Part shown: positions 15,724 to 24,647 of the stretch, one piece after another
Layout: each line of letters starts with the position of its first letter
Numbering within the stretch: the first letter of the stretch is position 1
Source: JAKFWF01 sp963732635
GTDB taxonomy: Bacteria > Pseudomonadota > Alphaproteobacteria > Rhizobiales > Hyphomicrobiaceae
Length of the DNA: 64,000 nucleotides
Direction of reading: 5' to 3'
Assembly: GCA_963732635.1 (NCBI GenBank)
Contig: CAVTAL010000014.1
Span: 124,001 to 188,000, forward strand
Program-made: the position numbers and the translations under genes
The notes under the pieces: generated by a model
Database searches by the model: none
Told to the model about the DNA's origin: nothing
The model's input: only the letters and a program-made list of their open reading frames with translations

Positions 15724-17467
15724 CTATCGCGACAGCCCGAGATCGCGTCCGCGTGCAATCGATAACGTGATCGCCCGATCATGCACGCCGACGGCAATGT
15801 CCTTGCCGCGCATCTGCATGAGTTCCGGCCGCCACGGCACCAGCGTGAAATCCTCACGTCCCTTGATCACGGCGAGCCGCATGGTCGGCAGATCGACGGT
15901 GCGCACAAATTTGCCGGTGATGCGCATGCCTTCGATCGGCGCGAAGTGCGGCATCTTGAATTCCGCCGCAAGCCTGTCGGCGACAAGCGCAAGCCTCGGG
16001 CGTCGAGGTCGCGCAGCATGTCCGGCTTCGGCGTGATGGTGCCGGGCGTCTCCGACCGCGCCAGGCCTTTGGCGATCAGCCAGTCTTCGCGCGCGACCAG
16101 CGCCTTGGAAACTTCGGCGCCGAAGCCGCGCGGATGAATGACCGGGCGGGCTTCGGCGACAATGGTCTTGTCGAGCCAGGTCGCCGCCTCGACTGCGGTC
16201 GAGCTTCTCGATCGGCCAGATACGACAAGACCTCGACTTGCGCGGTTCGCGTCTTGCCCTTACCGCCGCCGCCCGTCAGCGCCACGATCATGCCCGGCTC
16301 CGGCATCGCGTGGGCGGCGAGCTTGCCGGTCTCGGCATAGTGGATGCGGCCGTCGATGCCGTCGACCACCAGATACTTGCGGTCGGTCATCTCATCGGCG
16401 ATGCCGACCTCGACCACCTTGCCGATCACCGGCGCGGATTTGCGCGCGCCACTGAAGATGGCGAAGTCGCCGGCGGGACGGTCGATGCCGTGTTCGCGCA
16501 TCACCTGATGCATGGTGACCATGATGTCGCCGCGCTCGCCCATGCTCGCAGCTTGGCCTCCAGCTGGGGATCGATGCTCCACACGCCGGTCTTGGTCTCT
16601 CTTGCCAGCCCCATCTGTTCGAGGTGCCGCAACCGGCCGACCCGCAGGGCCTGCCGGCCGCGCCTGCCGTCGATCCATCGCGGACACCACCAGCACGTTT
16701 TCCTCGGCGTCTTTCAGAATGCCGCGATCGAGCGACGTGAACCGCTCGGCCTTCATTTCGTTGGCGAGCTTGATGGTCCGCTCGCATTCCTGCTCCGGTC
16801 CGAGTTCCAGCGTGACCAGATCGCGCGCCCGATGGCGGATGCCGTGGCTGATGTAGTGCCGCGCCATCACCAGGTCCTGGCCGCGGTCGTCGTGGCCGGC
16901 GATGATGACGTGGGTGTGCGGGTGGCCGGTGTTGAAATGATCGACCGCGACCCAATCGAGTTTGGTGTGCAGATCCTCCTCCATGCCGGCCATGAGATCG
17001 CGGACGAAGGGTTTGAGGTCGGCCATGCGGCCGGCATCCTCCGGCGCGACGATCAGCCGGAACTGGTAGGTGTCGCCCTTCTGCCGTTCGAGAAAGCCGC
17101 CGCCGTCGATGCCGTCCTGTTCGCGATCATAGAGCTGGCCGGCACCGCCATCGCGGGTGACGCCATCGCGAACGAGGTAGTGCTGGTGCGAGCGTGCGGC
17201 GGCGAGATCGGAGGTGCCGTGCCGGGCGATGCGGGCCTTGACGATGACCCGGCGCCAGCCGGCTGGCGGCGGCGTCAAGCCGTAGAGCGCGCCCTTGCCG
17301 CGCCCCAGCTCGGCGACCGGCCGTTTCGTCAGCGCATTGGCCCAGGGCGATTTGGCGGCGCGCTGTCGCGCCGTCGCCTTGGCGACGATGCGCGTGAGGC
17401 GAGCCGACTTGATCCCGCGATCGGATCGCGGCTTACCCAGTTTTGGTTTGAATTCGGTGTTTGACAT
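15724..17467 (-). pseudogene. DUF3363-type relaxase with several frameshifts
   Basis: The N-terminal 270 residues read continuously from 17467, with VTRDG, FRLIVAPEDAGRMADLKPF, LDWVAVDHFNTGHPHTHVII (histidines 177, 182, 184, 186) and DLVTLELGP. This is the relaxase catalytic fold. The frame then shifts near 16660 (into RQALRVGRLRHLEQMG), again near 16550 (back to MGERGD), near 16190 (into EAATWLDKTIVAEARPVIHP) and near 16002 (into the C-terminus RITGKFVRTVDLPTMRL). All segments are homologous to one DUF3363 protein of about 580 residues. The breaks may be decay or indel errors. Relaxases nick oriT and pilot DNA during conjugation. Confidence 0.8.
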
Positions 17468-17624
17468 AACGCGAACTCGCGCTCATTTTCTACTTTCGAG
17501 TATGGCGCGCGATGTGATGAATTGAAGGCGATTGGCGGGCAATTCGGCGGCATGCGAATTCGACGGCGAGATACCCGAAAATTATTTGATGCGCACTATT
17601 ATCTTGCTGTTTTTGCTGGATTTT

Positions 17625-17644
17625 AGTCGGCGCCAGCGCCGACT
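17625..17644. repeat. Compact inverted repeat upstream of the relaxase gene
   Basis: AGTCGGCGC and GCGCCGACT are separated by two bases, giving a 20-base near-palindrome 158 bases upstream of the relaxase start in AT-rich DNA. It could be part of oriT, a relaxase-operon operator or a binding site for the CopG-like protein. Confidence 0.5.
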
Positions 17645-17893
17645 ATCTATCTTGCCCTATGACCCCAGTCTCTTCACCACGCCCTGCCCTCTCGACAAAA
17701 TTTCTGATCATCCTCAAATGGCGATCAAGGGCGCGTTGCAATTCAATATGAAGGCTCCTGGCGCGCGCGCTCGATACGCAATATCGTCGAGTATGCAAAA
17801 TGACAATCATGGATCAATCCGGATCGCCTTGGACGGCCCGACTCATCGCACAACCAACTCAGGCGGATCTCCCGGAGATCGCGCCTCGCCCCG

Positions 17894-17965
17894 CTTCCCC
17901 TCGGAGCCGCCGTCGCTCGCTCGTACCACCCCACAGGGGCGAGCGACGGCGGCGCAGAGGGGGAG
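17894..17965. repeat. Long inverted repeat (26-base arms) in the mobility region
   Basis: The arms 17894-17919 and 17940-17965 pair with only three mismatches. The inner 14 bases (GCCGCCGTCGCTCG with CGAGCGACGGCGGC) are perfect, around a 20-base loop. No T tract follows on either strand, so a simple terminator is unlikely. It may belong to oriT or be a structured regulatory site. Confidence 0.6.
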
Positions 17966-18243
17966 TGCTTCCCCTTGGTGGGCCAGAGCGCGCGGCGTCA
18001 TCGAGCGACTTTTGCCGCGGCTGTTCGAACCGGTGTCCGTCGACCAACTGCATTTGTACGTGCCGAACTACCGGTCGCGGGAAGTTCAGTACGCACCCGA
18101 TGTGCGTCGCGAGTGCACAGGCCTTCCATTGATCCCATTGAACAAGACTGGACCAAGCTCGACCAATACAAACTGCTTTGGAGAGTTACCAAACGAGCAA
18201 GCGACAACAACCACAGCAGTGGTGGACACCACGAGAAAATGCC

Positions 18244-18753
18244 ATGCGCCATCGCCACGCCCTCTATCTGTCGCAGGCAATGACCGAACGCCTGCAAGTG
18301 GTCTCGGAAACGCACCGGCTGTCGAAGTCGCAGATTCTGGAGGCCGCTTTGCAGAAGTATCTGGCAATCGATCATGCCGACCAGTCGAACGACCTTCGAA
18401 ACTTGCAACAGCAGCCCACAGCGCGATCACTACGGCGGCTGGAACGAGACCTCGCCATCGTCTCGGAGTTGATGGCGACCTTCGTGCGCTACTTCGTGAC
18501 GATCACACCACCGTTGCCGGAGAGCGAACACGCCGCGGCCCGCGCACTGGGCCAACTCCGCTTCGATCAAGTGGTCGAAGAAATCGCGAGACGCCTTCGG
18601 ACGGATCGAAGCTTGATGGCGCGAGTCATGGCCAAGCTGGACGACGGCATGCATCGGACAACCGCGGACAGCTTTGGGACGCACGATGACAATGCAACGC
18701 CGCCGTCCAAGCCCGTCCCGCGCCGTCCAGATCCAGAGCACGGCAATGGATGA
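18244..18753 (+). CDS. CopG-like ribbon-helix-helix protein (mobilisation accessory)
   Basis: A 169-residue protein. The start at 18244 gives an N-terminal ribbon-helix-helix of about 45 residues: MRHRHALYLSQAMTERLQ then LSKSQILEAALQKYLA. The remainder is predicted helical, with a run of Arg/Glu (SLRRLERDLAIVSELMATFV) that could form a coiled coil. Such proteins accompany DUF3363 relaxases in alphaproteobacterial elements and may help bind oriT or repress transfer genes. It is divergent from the relaxase and overlaps the alpA start by eight bases. Confidence 0.7.
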   Translation: MRHRHALYLSQAMTERLQVVSETHRLSKSQILEAALQKYLAIDHADQSNDLRNLQQQPTARSLRRLERDLAIVSELMATFVRYFVTITPPLPESEHAAARALGQLRFDQVVEEIARRLRTDRSLMARVMAKLDDGMHRTTADSFGTHDDNATPPSKPVPRRPDPEHGNG

Positions 18754-18973
18754 TCTGTTCGATCATGCGCGGCGCTCGATACCGGCGCCGAAGCCGATCG
18801 ACGATGAAATGTGGAACATCAAGATCGTGCGAAACAAAACCGGCCTCTCACGTGCGTCAGTTTACAAGTACATGGAGCTCGGCTTGTTTCCTCGACAACG
18901 CCACCTCGGCCCCGGTCGCGTCGCCTGGCGCGCATCCGAAGTGTGGAATTGGATCGAGACGCGCCCCGCGTAG
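18746..18973 (+). CDS. AlpA-like excisionase/regulator
   Basis: A 75-residue protein with the AlpA/MerR-like winged helix: IKIVRNKTGLSRASVYKYM, then LFPRQRHLGPGRVAWRASEV and WNWIETRP. AlpA proteins switch on integrase genes or act as excision factors. The ATG at 18746 overlaps the copG stop, so the two are probably co-translated. Its 3' part is overlapped on the other strand by the long C-terminal extension of the integrase frame. A longer frame from 18674 is possible but lacks family similarity. Confidence 0.8.
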   Translation: MDDLFDHARRSIPAPKPIDDEMWNIKIVRNKTGLSRASVYKYMELGLFPRQRHLGPGRVAWRASEVWNWIETRPA

Positions 18974-20328
18974 TTATCCGAGGAGGCGGAACTGATGTGT
19001 ACGCTGGCGGATACCCGCCGATCAATTCGGCACCGTGGCCGCGTCGGGGTTGCCTCCATCAACCCCGTATTCCTCGACAGCGTCATCGCGGGGACTTCCT
19101 CGGTGAGCTGCAATTTTGGTTCCAGTCTAACCCGCTCGGGCTCTAACTTTGATGTGTCACCTGCGCAGTAAACCGACCACGCGTCCATTAGCTCGCGCCG
19201 TTTTTTGATCAGATCGCCGCGTCGGTAGGCGGCCTCGACCTTGTTTTCGATGGCATGCGCGAGCGCCTTCTCCACTACGAAATTCGGAAAGTCCGTCTCC
19301 TCTGCCGCCCAGTCGCGGAATGTCGAACGGAAGCCGTGCGCAGTCACGGCCAACCCCATGCGCCGAAGGGTCATCAAGAATACCATGTTGGACAGCGGTC
19401 TGCCTGGACGTTGTCCAGGAAAGACAAGGCCTTGGACGCCGGCGCCTGCCTTCATTTGGCTGAGTACCGTCAGCGCTCGTTTCGACAAAGGCACGATGTG
19501 CATTTCATTGCCCTTCATCCGCACAGCAGGAATCGTCCACGTCGCCCCACCGAAATCGATCTCGTCCCACGACGCCAGCAGTACTTCGTTCGTGCGGCTG
19601 GCGGTCAGGATCAGGAATTCGAATGCGAGTAGCGGAGGGTTGCCAACCGACCGCTGACGCAGTTGCGCCATGAACGCGGGAATGTCCCGATAGGACATCG
19701 CCGCGTAATGCTCGCCTCGGTCGACTTGTTTGGGCAGGCCACGCTCGACGCCGTCGACAGGATTCGAACCCCTCAGTCCAGCAGCGATCCGGGCCCAATC
19801 GAAAACGGTGTGCATTCGTTGCCGCACTCGCCGTGCGGTTTCGGATTTGGTGAGCCAGATCGGGCTGAGCACGCGTAAGATGTCGGCCGGTTCGATCTGA
19901 TCGACTGGCCGATCACCTATGATCGGGAAGGCGTACGTTTCAAGCGTAGTCAGCCAGGACGCCGCGTGCCGCGCGTTTTTCCAGCTCGCGACCGTTTCTG
20001 CATGAACCGTTCTGGCTGCAACCTTGAACGTCGTTGCCACGGCGCGCCGACGGCGGCGTTCAGCGACAGGATCACCGCCAATGCGCGCCAGCCGGCGCAT
20101 CTCGATGGCGGCTTCGCGTGCGGTTGCAAGCGGCACCAGCCATGCACTGCCAAGACCAATATCGCGGCGGCGACCCTGAACCACAATGCGCAGTAGCCAG
20201 CGCCGGGCGCCGGATGGATCCACAACAAGATAGAGTCCATTGCCGTCCGAGTAGCGGCCGGGAGTGGTCAACTGGCGGACCGCAACCGCAGTTAGAACCC
20301 TTCTGTGCGTCAAACGTCGCTGGGACAT
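18862..20328 (-). CDS. P4-type tyrosine recombinase (integrase)
   Basis: 488 residues from the ATG at 20328 (GGGGGTG upstream). The N-terminal DUF4102 arm-binding domain (GRYSDGNGLYLVVDPSG) is followed by the core-binding domain (about 110-200) and the catalytic domain. Catalytic residues are in place: Arg245 (TASRTNEV), His331 and Arg334 (HGFRSTFRDW), His358 (ALAHAIENKVE) and Tyr368 (EAAYRRGDL). It starts about 200 bases from the right att repeat. The family normally ends soon after WSVYC (residue 388); here about 95 low-complexity residues follow, running antisense into alpA, which suggests a lost stop codon or an indel. Confidence 0.9.
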   Translation of the reverse strand: MSQRRLTHRRVLTAVAVRQLTTPGRYSDGNGLYLVVDPSGARRWLLRIVVQGRRRDIGLGSAWLVPLATAREAAIEMRRLARIGGDPVAERRRRRAVATTFKVAARTVHAETVASWKNARHAASWLTTLETYAFPIIGDRPVDQIEPADILRVLSPIWLTKSETARRVRQRMHTVFDWARIAAGLRGSNPVDGVERGLPKQVDRGEHYAAMSYRDIPAFMAQLRQRSVGNPPLLAFEFLILTASRTNEVLLASWDEIDFGGATWTIPAVRMKGNEMHIVPLSKRALTVLSQMKAGAGVQGLVFPGQRPGRPLSNMVFLMTLRRMGLAVTAHGFRSTFRDWAAEETDFPNFVVEKALAHAIENKVEAAYRRGDLIKKRRELMDAWSVYCAGDTSKLEPERVRLEPKLQLTEEVPAMTLSRNTGLMEATPTRPRCRIDRRVSASVHISSASSDNYAGRVSIQFHTSDARQATRPGPRWRCRGNKPSSMYL

Positions 20329-20523
20329 GTCTACACCCCCAGCTTGGAAATCGAACACGCACGATCGGACTGAGCCCCCCAAATTACCCCACACAAAATT
20401 GGAGATGGCGCTGGATCTATTGAGCTGGCGAAAAACAGCATAGAGATGGAATGTGGAAAATCTGTGTTTTTCTTCAATATCTTACCAGACGATCCTGGAT
20501 CACAATGGACAGCCCCCAAACCA

Positions 20524-20537
20524 GCTTGGCTCCACCA
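20524..20537 (+). repeat. Right attachment repeat (attR)
   Basis: An exact copy of the last 14 bases of tRNA-Ala. The following 30 bases resemble the sequence downstream of the tRNA. It lies upstream of the integrase gene. The rest of the tRNA (T arm and beyond) is not repeated here, as expected for an att core. Confidence 0.75.
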
Positions 20538-20598
20538 ATTTCCTTTGCAACGAATTGAATCGTCTCCGACGAAGGCACGCGCCAACCCGGACAAGGCT

Positions 20599-20799
20599 TC
20601 AGCCCTCCTCCGTGCCGACGGCGCGCCCAGCCGCTGTGTTGCAGGCAGTCAGAATATCCCATTTGGCGTCGCGTTTCAGACTGGCAATCTCGCTCGCACG
20701 GGCGATCGCTGCCTGTTCCTTGAATTTCGAGTGCGCGTTTGGATAGCGGTTGGGCCCCAGCGTGGCGACGCTGCATCCGGTAAAGTGCGGCGAGTGCAT
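20599..20799 (-). CDS. Small hypothetical protein near the right end of the element
   Basis: A 66-residue frame beginning MHSPHFTGCSVATLGPNR and containing KFKEQAAIARASEIASLKRD, an ordinary-looking helical composition. No family is recognised and the binding site is weak. The rest of 20540-21007 holds no other convincing gene. Confidence 0.35.
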   Translation of the reverse strand: MHSPHFTGCSVATLGPNRYPNAHSKFKEQAAIARASEIASLKRDAKWDILTACNTAAGRAVGTEEG

Positions 20800-21007
20800 G
20801 ACGCCTCTAAATGCGGCCAGTTCCGACACTCAGGAAGGCTGTCGCCGATCGATTCATCTCAGTGCGGTTGCTTGCGGCCGGAAGGATGTGCACCGGCACC
20901 AGGACGGTGCCGGTCGGTTTCAGAGGCACATCTTCCGACCGCCGCGGACCGTTCGTCAACCGGTTGGACCTGGGTGGTCAGCGCGACTACTGCCGAGCTG
21001 CCCAAGT

Positions 21008-21643
21008 CTAGTTCGTCGCGACGATAAATGTTCGTGCGTCCTTGCGCTGCGAACCATGGCGCGCTTGTTCGATGATCTTGAAGCCGGCTGCTTCGATCTC
21101 GTTGCGGAGGTCGACGGCGGTGAAGAATTCAACGTTCGGTGCCTTGCCGATTGCCCGCATGACTGGAACCGCGACCCGGATCAATCTGTTCATTTCTGCC
21201 AGGCATGGCGTTTTGGTAATGAACAGGCCGCCGGGCTTCAATAGGCCGTGCACTTGCGCATATAGCGCTGGTCGCTGGGCGAGCAGATGCAAAAGGTTGA
21301 ACGCAAGTACGGCATCGAAGGAGCGCTCTGCCCTCGGCACTTCGTTTGCCGCGACCACCGTGAACTCGGCGTTGGTGTCCCCCTGGGACGCCGACTTTTC
21401 CTGCGCTATCGCAATCATCGCGCTCGAAACGTCGGTAGCAATCAAGCGCGAGACGTGTGGCGCCAGCTTCATGGCGGTCGTTCCCGTGCCGCAGCCAAGC
21501 TCAAGAACGGTATCTGTGCTCCTGAGGTATTCGCGTGTGCGATCCAATGTGCGCTCGTAGCCGGCGAGGTCCTTGATCTGGGATGCGGCGTACTTGCGCG
21601 CGGCGCGATCCCAGAAGCGTGCATCGATGGTCGTGTCGGTCAT
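21008..21643 (-). CDS. Class I SAM-dependent methyltransferase
   Basis: A 211-residue protein. Motif I is VLELGCGTGTTAMKL, followed by the acidic end of strand 2 (IATDVSSAMIAIA), FDAVLAFNLLHLL and LLKPGGLFITKTPCL. This is the UbiE/Coq5-like small-molecule methyltransferase fold, cytoplasmic. The substrate is unknown. The start at 21643 has GAGGA upstream and avoids a 13-residue extension. It lies 35 bases after an XRE-type regulator on the same strand, so the three genes 22489 to 21008 may form one operon. Confidence 0.85.
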   Translation of the reverse strand: MTDTTIDARFWDRAARKYAASQIKDLAGYERTLDRTREYLRSTDTVLELGCGTGTTAMKLAPHVSRLIATDVSSAMIAIAQEKSASQGDTNAEFTVVAANEVPRAERSFDAVLAFNLLHLLAQRPALYAQVHGLLKPGGLFITKTPCLAEMNRLIRVAVPVMRAIGKAPNVEFFTAVDLRNEIEAAGFKIIEQARHGSQRKDARTFIVATN

Positions 21644-21678
21644 GTCATTTGTCCTCGAAGCGAAAACCCAACTAGTGT

Positions 21679-21918
21679 TCACATGTCCTCGCCGACGGCG
21701 CGCGGCAGCGTCGGCCCCTGGCGATACTCAAGAATGTCGCCCGGTTGGCATTGAAGCGCATCACAGATCTTCTCCAACGTCTCGAAGCGTACGCCGCGTA
21801 CCTTCCCCGACTTGAGCAGCGAGACGTTTTGCTCCGTGATGCCGATCCGCTCCGCGAGTTCCTTGGAGCGCATCTTCCGTTTGGCGAGCATGACATCGAG
21901 ATTGACGACTATTGGCAT
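21679..21918 (-). CDS. YozG-type Cro/C1 helix-turn-helix regulator
   Basis: A 79-residue protein that is almost entirely a helix-turn-helix: VMLAKRKMRSKELAERIGIT, then EQNVSLLKSGKVRGVRFETL and ICDALQCQPGDILEY. Proteins of this kind are regularly paired with a DUF2975 membrane protein, as here with the gene ending seven bases upstream. It probably controls its own operon. The start at 21918 was chosen because the preceding 16 codons lack family similarity. Confidence 0.85.
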   Translation of the reverse strand: MPIVVNLDVMLAKRKMRSKELAERIGITEQNVSLLKSGKVRGVRFETLEKICDALQCQPGDILEYRQGPTLPRAVGEDM

Positions 21919-21925
21919 ATCTCGC

Positions 21926-22489
21926 CTACACGATCTGTCGGTTGTCATCCGCCAGACGCGCGGCATCGACCATCACGTGACCGATCGCCAGCACGAGCCC
22001 GCCGAACGCCGCGATCATGTAGTCGTCGATGCTGATGGCGATCGCGAGTATGCGCTGGCCGGGTGGATTGGACCACGTCAGCGCGAGACCAAGCAGCGTC
22101 GCAGCGAGAGGGCGCAATAGGGCGAGCGCGACCATGCACGATCCGATCCGTCTCAGGCGGACGGGCGCATCGGCCGTGAACACGTTGCCAAGACGGAAGG
22201 CGTCGAACAAGGCATAGGCCTGGTGCAGCAAATAGAGCAGCACGGTCATCGGGATCATGCTGACCGCGAATCCGGCAAGACGCGTTGGCAGGTCGAGGCC
22301 GACCGGCACGTCGCGCAAGCCCAAACGTGGCACGACGAAGGCCTCGACCCATGAGGGTGTCAGCCACACCCAGGCCAGCACGATCTCGGCGAGCGCTCCG
22401 CCGACGGCGACGACAACGCACATCCAAGCGGACAGTCGCCCAAGTGGGCCAATGGCGGGAAACATGAGCCGTGACGCAGGTCTAACCAA
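21926..22489 (-). CDS. DUF2975 membrane protein
   Basis: A 187-residue protein with four hydrophobic segments near residues 20-45, 70-95, 115-140 and 155-175 (for example MCVVVAVGGALAEIVLAWVW). FRLGNVFTADAPVRLRRIG in the middle is typical of DUF2975. Its function is not known; the recurrent pairing with a small XRE regulator suggests a signalling or stress unit. It is the first gene of a possible three-gene operon with the regulator and the methyltransferase. An AT-rich 64-base gap separates it from the divergent lipoprotein gene. Confidence 0.8.
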   Translation of the reverse strand: MVRPASRLMFPAIGPLGRLSAWMCVVVAVGGALAEIVLAWVWLTPSWVEAFVVPRLGLRDVPVGLDLPTRLAGFAVSMIPMTVLLYLLHQAYALFDAFRLGNVFTADAPVRLRRIGSCMVALALLRPLAATLLGLALTWSNPPGQRILAIAISIDDYMIAAFGGLVLAIGHVMVDAARLADDNRQIV

Positions 22490-22553
22490 GGAACTCTCCT
22501 ATTGACGCAGCCAAAAATTATCGTGAAACAGTATTTATTGTTCGTAAAAATGG

Positions 22554-23147
22554 ATGTCAAGCATGTCTCGCGCCGTCGCACTCCTGATTTCCGCACTGCT
22601 CCTGCAAGGGTGCACCAACCTTCATGTCATGAGCCATGTTCCGCTCTCGACCATGTCGCGCCTATCGTCGTTGAGGCTGGCGGAGATCGAGCCAGCCGAG
22701 CTTAGGGTCGCTGCCCGCATGCCTGAACACATCGAACCGCGCAGGGATGGAGTGAAAGTACGCATAGACGTGGCGGCGTCGGGGCAGACTGCAGGATTTA
22801 GAGATGATCTTACCCTCGAGGCGGCCGTCGAACCTGACGAGTTCTCGGCTCTATCCTCGCATCGCCGTGGCGGCACACGACTGTGGGTCTATCGACTTTC
22901 CGGGAGCGATGTCACTCGCCTGCGGCGTACCAACGCGCTAGCGGCTGGTCGGCCGGAAGTGGCTCGCGTGTCGATCGCGGTTGGCGTTGATGCGTGTTCC
23001 CGCGCGCCGCTTGGCTCGGCTCGACTGGAGACAACGACCTTCCTGCGCACCAATGCATCAGGCTTCTTTGTACTTACCGAGGATCTGGATCTTCGATCGG
23101 TGGTCCCCGAGCGCGACCTCGCGACGAAAGTCCCACCTTGCGAGTAG
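22554..23147 (+). CDS. Putative lipoprotein of unknown function
   Basis: 197 residues starting MSSMSRAVALLISALLLQGC; LLLQGC is a lipobox with the acylated cysteine at residue 20. The rest is a soluble domain without recognised family. It has Arg-rich stretches and two further cysteines (VDACSR and the C-terminal PPCE) that could pair. No operon partner is evident. Confidence 0.55.
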   Translation: MSSMSRAVALLISALLLQGCTNLHVMSHVPLSTMSRLSSLRLAEIEPAELRVAARMPEHIEPRRDGVKVRIDVAASGQTAGFRDDLTLEAAVEPDEFSALSSHRRGGTRLWVYRLSGSDVTRLRRTNALAAGRPEVARVSIAVGVDACSRAPLGSARLETTTFLRTNASGFFVLTEDLDLRSVVPERDLATKVPPCE

Positions 23148-23235
23148 CGCATCGCGCGCCTGATCAATTGCTGTGGTCGGCCGACATCGCTTCGGTGTAC
23201 TACCGCCCCCACACACAATCTGCGGGGCAACCAAT

Positions 23236-24126
23236 ATGGACTTGTTCGACATCGTGAGGCAGGCGCAGGGCGGCAACGCCATCGCCAACATGGCCCGGGC
23301 CTTCAATCTGAGCCCAACGCAGGCGGAAGCCGCGGTAAAGGCAGTAATTCCCGAACTCGCTCGTGGCATCGAGCGAAACACGCTGTCGCGCGGCGGTATC
23401 GCCGATCTGATCGAGGCGATGGGCAATGGCCGCGCCGCCCAGACCATGGAAAATCCGTCGATGTTCGGCCACCCGTCGGTGCAGAAGGACGGCAACGCCA
23501 TTCTCGGCCACATCCTCGGCCCCGACAAGGACACCAGCCGTGCCGCCGCCCAGCGCGCGAGCTTGTCGTCGGGCCTCGGTGAAGGCCTGATCAAGATGCT
23601 GCTGCCATACATCGCGCAACTGCTGATGGGAGCGCTGACCAAGGGCACACAGGGCGGCCTCGGTGATATCCTGTCGAAAATTCCAGGACTGCCGGGCAAT
23701 CCCAGCCCAAGCCCAAGCGGACGGGGTGGCGGCATGTCGTTCCCGCAATCGCGCACCTCGGGCAACGCCCCATTGCCCTTCCCGATGCCAGACAACAACC
23801 CGTTCGGTGGCGGCGCGCCAAGCACCGGCGGTGGCGGCTTCGAGGGCCAGCAACCTTTGCCGCTGCCATCTGGACTGCCGCCGGAAGGCGGCTCCGGCAA
23901 CAACCCCTATGGCGATCTGTCGGACATCATCCGGCGCGGAGGAAGCGCCGGCTCGGTCGCTGGTGGCGGTGGCATGCTGTGGAACATCATTCGCAGCATG
24001 CTAGGCGGCGCGCTCGGCTTCTCGACCAAGGGCGGCGTCATGGGCTGGATCTTCCGCGCTGTAATCCTGCGCTATGGCTGGTCAATTCTGCGGGCCATCT
24101 TCGGCGGCCTAATTGGCCGCCGTTGA
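23236..24126 (+). CDS. DUF937 domain protein
   Basis: A 296-residue protein starting at 23236 (MDLFDIVRQAQGG). Residues 1-150 are the DUF937 helical domain (NLSPTQAEAAVKAVIPELAR, then NPSMFGHPSVQKDGNAILGH and LLPYIAQLLMGAL). A Pro/Gly-rich low-complexity stretch (170-240) follows, then a glycine-rich hydrophobic C-terminus (LGGALGFSTKGGVMGWIFRA). Function is unknown. The C-terminus may associate with a membrane. Confidence 0.8.
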   Translation: MDLFDIVRQAQGGNAIANMARAFNLSPTQAEAAVKAVIPELARGIERNTLSRGGIADLIEAMGNGRAAQTMENPSMFGHPSVQKDGNAILGHILGPDKDTSRAAAQRASLSSGLGEGLIKMLLPYIAQLLMGALTKGTQGGLGDILSKIPGLPGNPSPSPSGRGGGMSFPQSRTSGNAPLPFPMPDNNPFGGGAPSTGGGGFEGQQPLPLPSGLPPEGGSGNNPYGDLSDIIRRGGSAGSVAGGGGMLWNIIRSMLGGALGFSTKGGVMGWIFRAVILRYGWSILRAIFGGLIGRR

Positions 24127-24134
24127 TCGCGACG

Positions 24135-24512
24135 TCAGCGACGGCAAGGGCGAGCGACGAAATCGCAATTAAATGCGCCAGGCGTGCCGTTGCAGCTCAT
24201 CTGGCGGCTGCCGGCGAGTGCGGGATTGCCCCAAGCTCCACCGTATTCCAAGGCCGTGAAAGACGCCCAGGCGTTCATCGCCGCGACTTCCGCCGCCTTC
24301 TTGGTCGGTTGACCGGCGCTCGAACCGTTGTGGGTGTGATCACTCATGCACACCTTGCCGCCTTCGCGGCGCAGGTCGTGCAGACCAACCAGAGCGGACT
24401 CTTCTTGCGATGGTGCGGCCGAGCCGGCGCGTTTCCGCGGGGCGGCGTCGGCGACGCTGGCGGCCACGGATAACGTCAAGGCAGTGACTAGAATTCGCGT
24501 CAGTCTGGACAT
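24135..24512 (-). CDS. Small secreted protein of unknown function
   Basis: 125 residues from the ATG at 24512. A signal peptide (residues 1-23, VTALTLSVAASVADA) is followed by a soluble part with four cysteines (KVCMSDH, RQMSCNG, FNCDF, RPCRR) likely to form two disulfides. The block EVAAMNAWASFTALEYGGAW seems characteristic. No function is known. It converges on the DUF937 gene. Confidence 0.65.
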   Translation of the reverse strand: MSRLTRILVTALTLSVAASVADAAPRKRAGSAAPSQEESALVGLHDLRREGGKVCMSDHTHNGSSAGQPTKKAAEVAAMNAWASFTALEYGGAWGNPALAGSRQMSCNGTPGAFNCDFVARPCRR

Positions 24513-24647
24513 GGCGGGATCCCACAATCGTTTTGATTTCGCCGAAACGTTACAAGAGTCGTGCCCCATCGCCGAAGGGCAACATGGCGCAGCCGATCGA
24601 GAACGGCTCACCGTTGTTTCTGAGTCACAGTGCGAGCGACCGAAGCG

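Larger units (their letters stand above)
17468..18243. other. Intergenic region between relaxase and copG, AT-richer left part, oriT candidate
   Basis: No gene is recognised in these 776 bases, although a long uninterrupted frame crosses it. The first 350 bases are visibly AT-richer than the neighbourhood. Two inverted repeats are listed separately. The position upstream of a relaxase gene and between divergent mobility genes is the usual location of oriT. Confidence 0.5.

Noticed and set aside
16238..17464. Long plus-strand frame of 408 codons
   Set aside because: It is exactly antisense to the relaxase N-terminal domain, which has recognisable catalytic motifs.
17532..18689. A 385-codon open frame between relaxase and alpA
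   Set aside because: It runs through the oriT-like repeats and overlaps copG in another frame. Composition is rich in Pro, Arg, Ser and Thr and no family is recognised; the copG frame is clearly the real one.
20446..21027. A 193-codon frame crossing the right att repeat
   Set aside because: No ribosome binding site or protein similarity, and it overlaps the minus-strand methyltransferase end.
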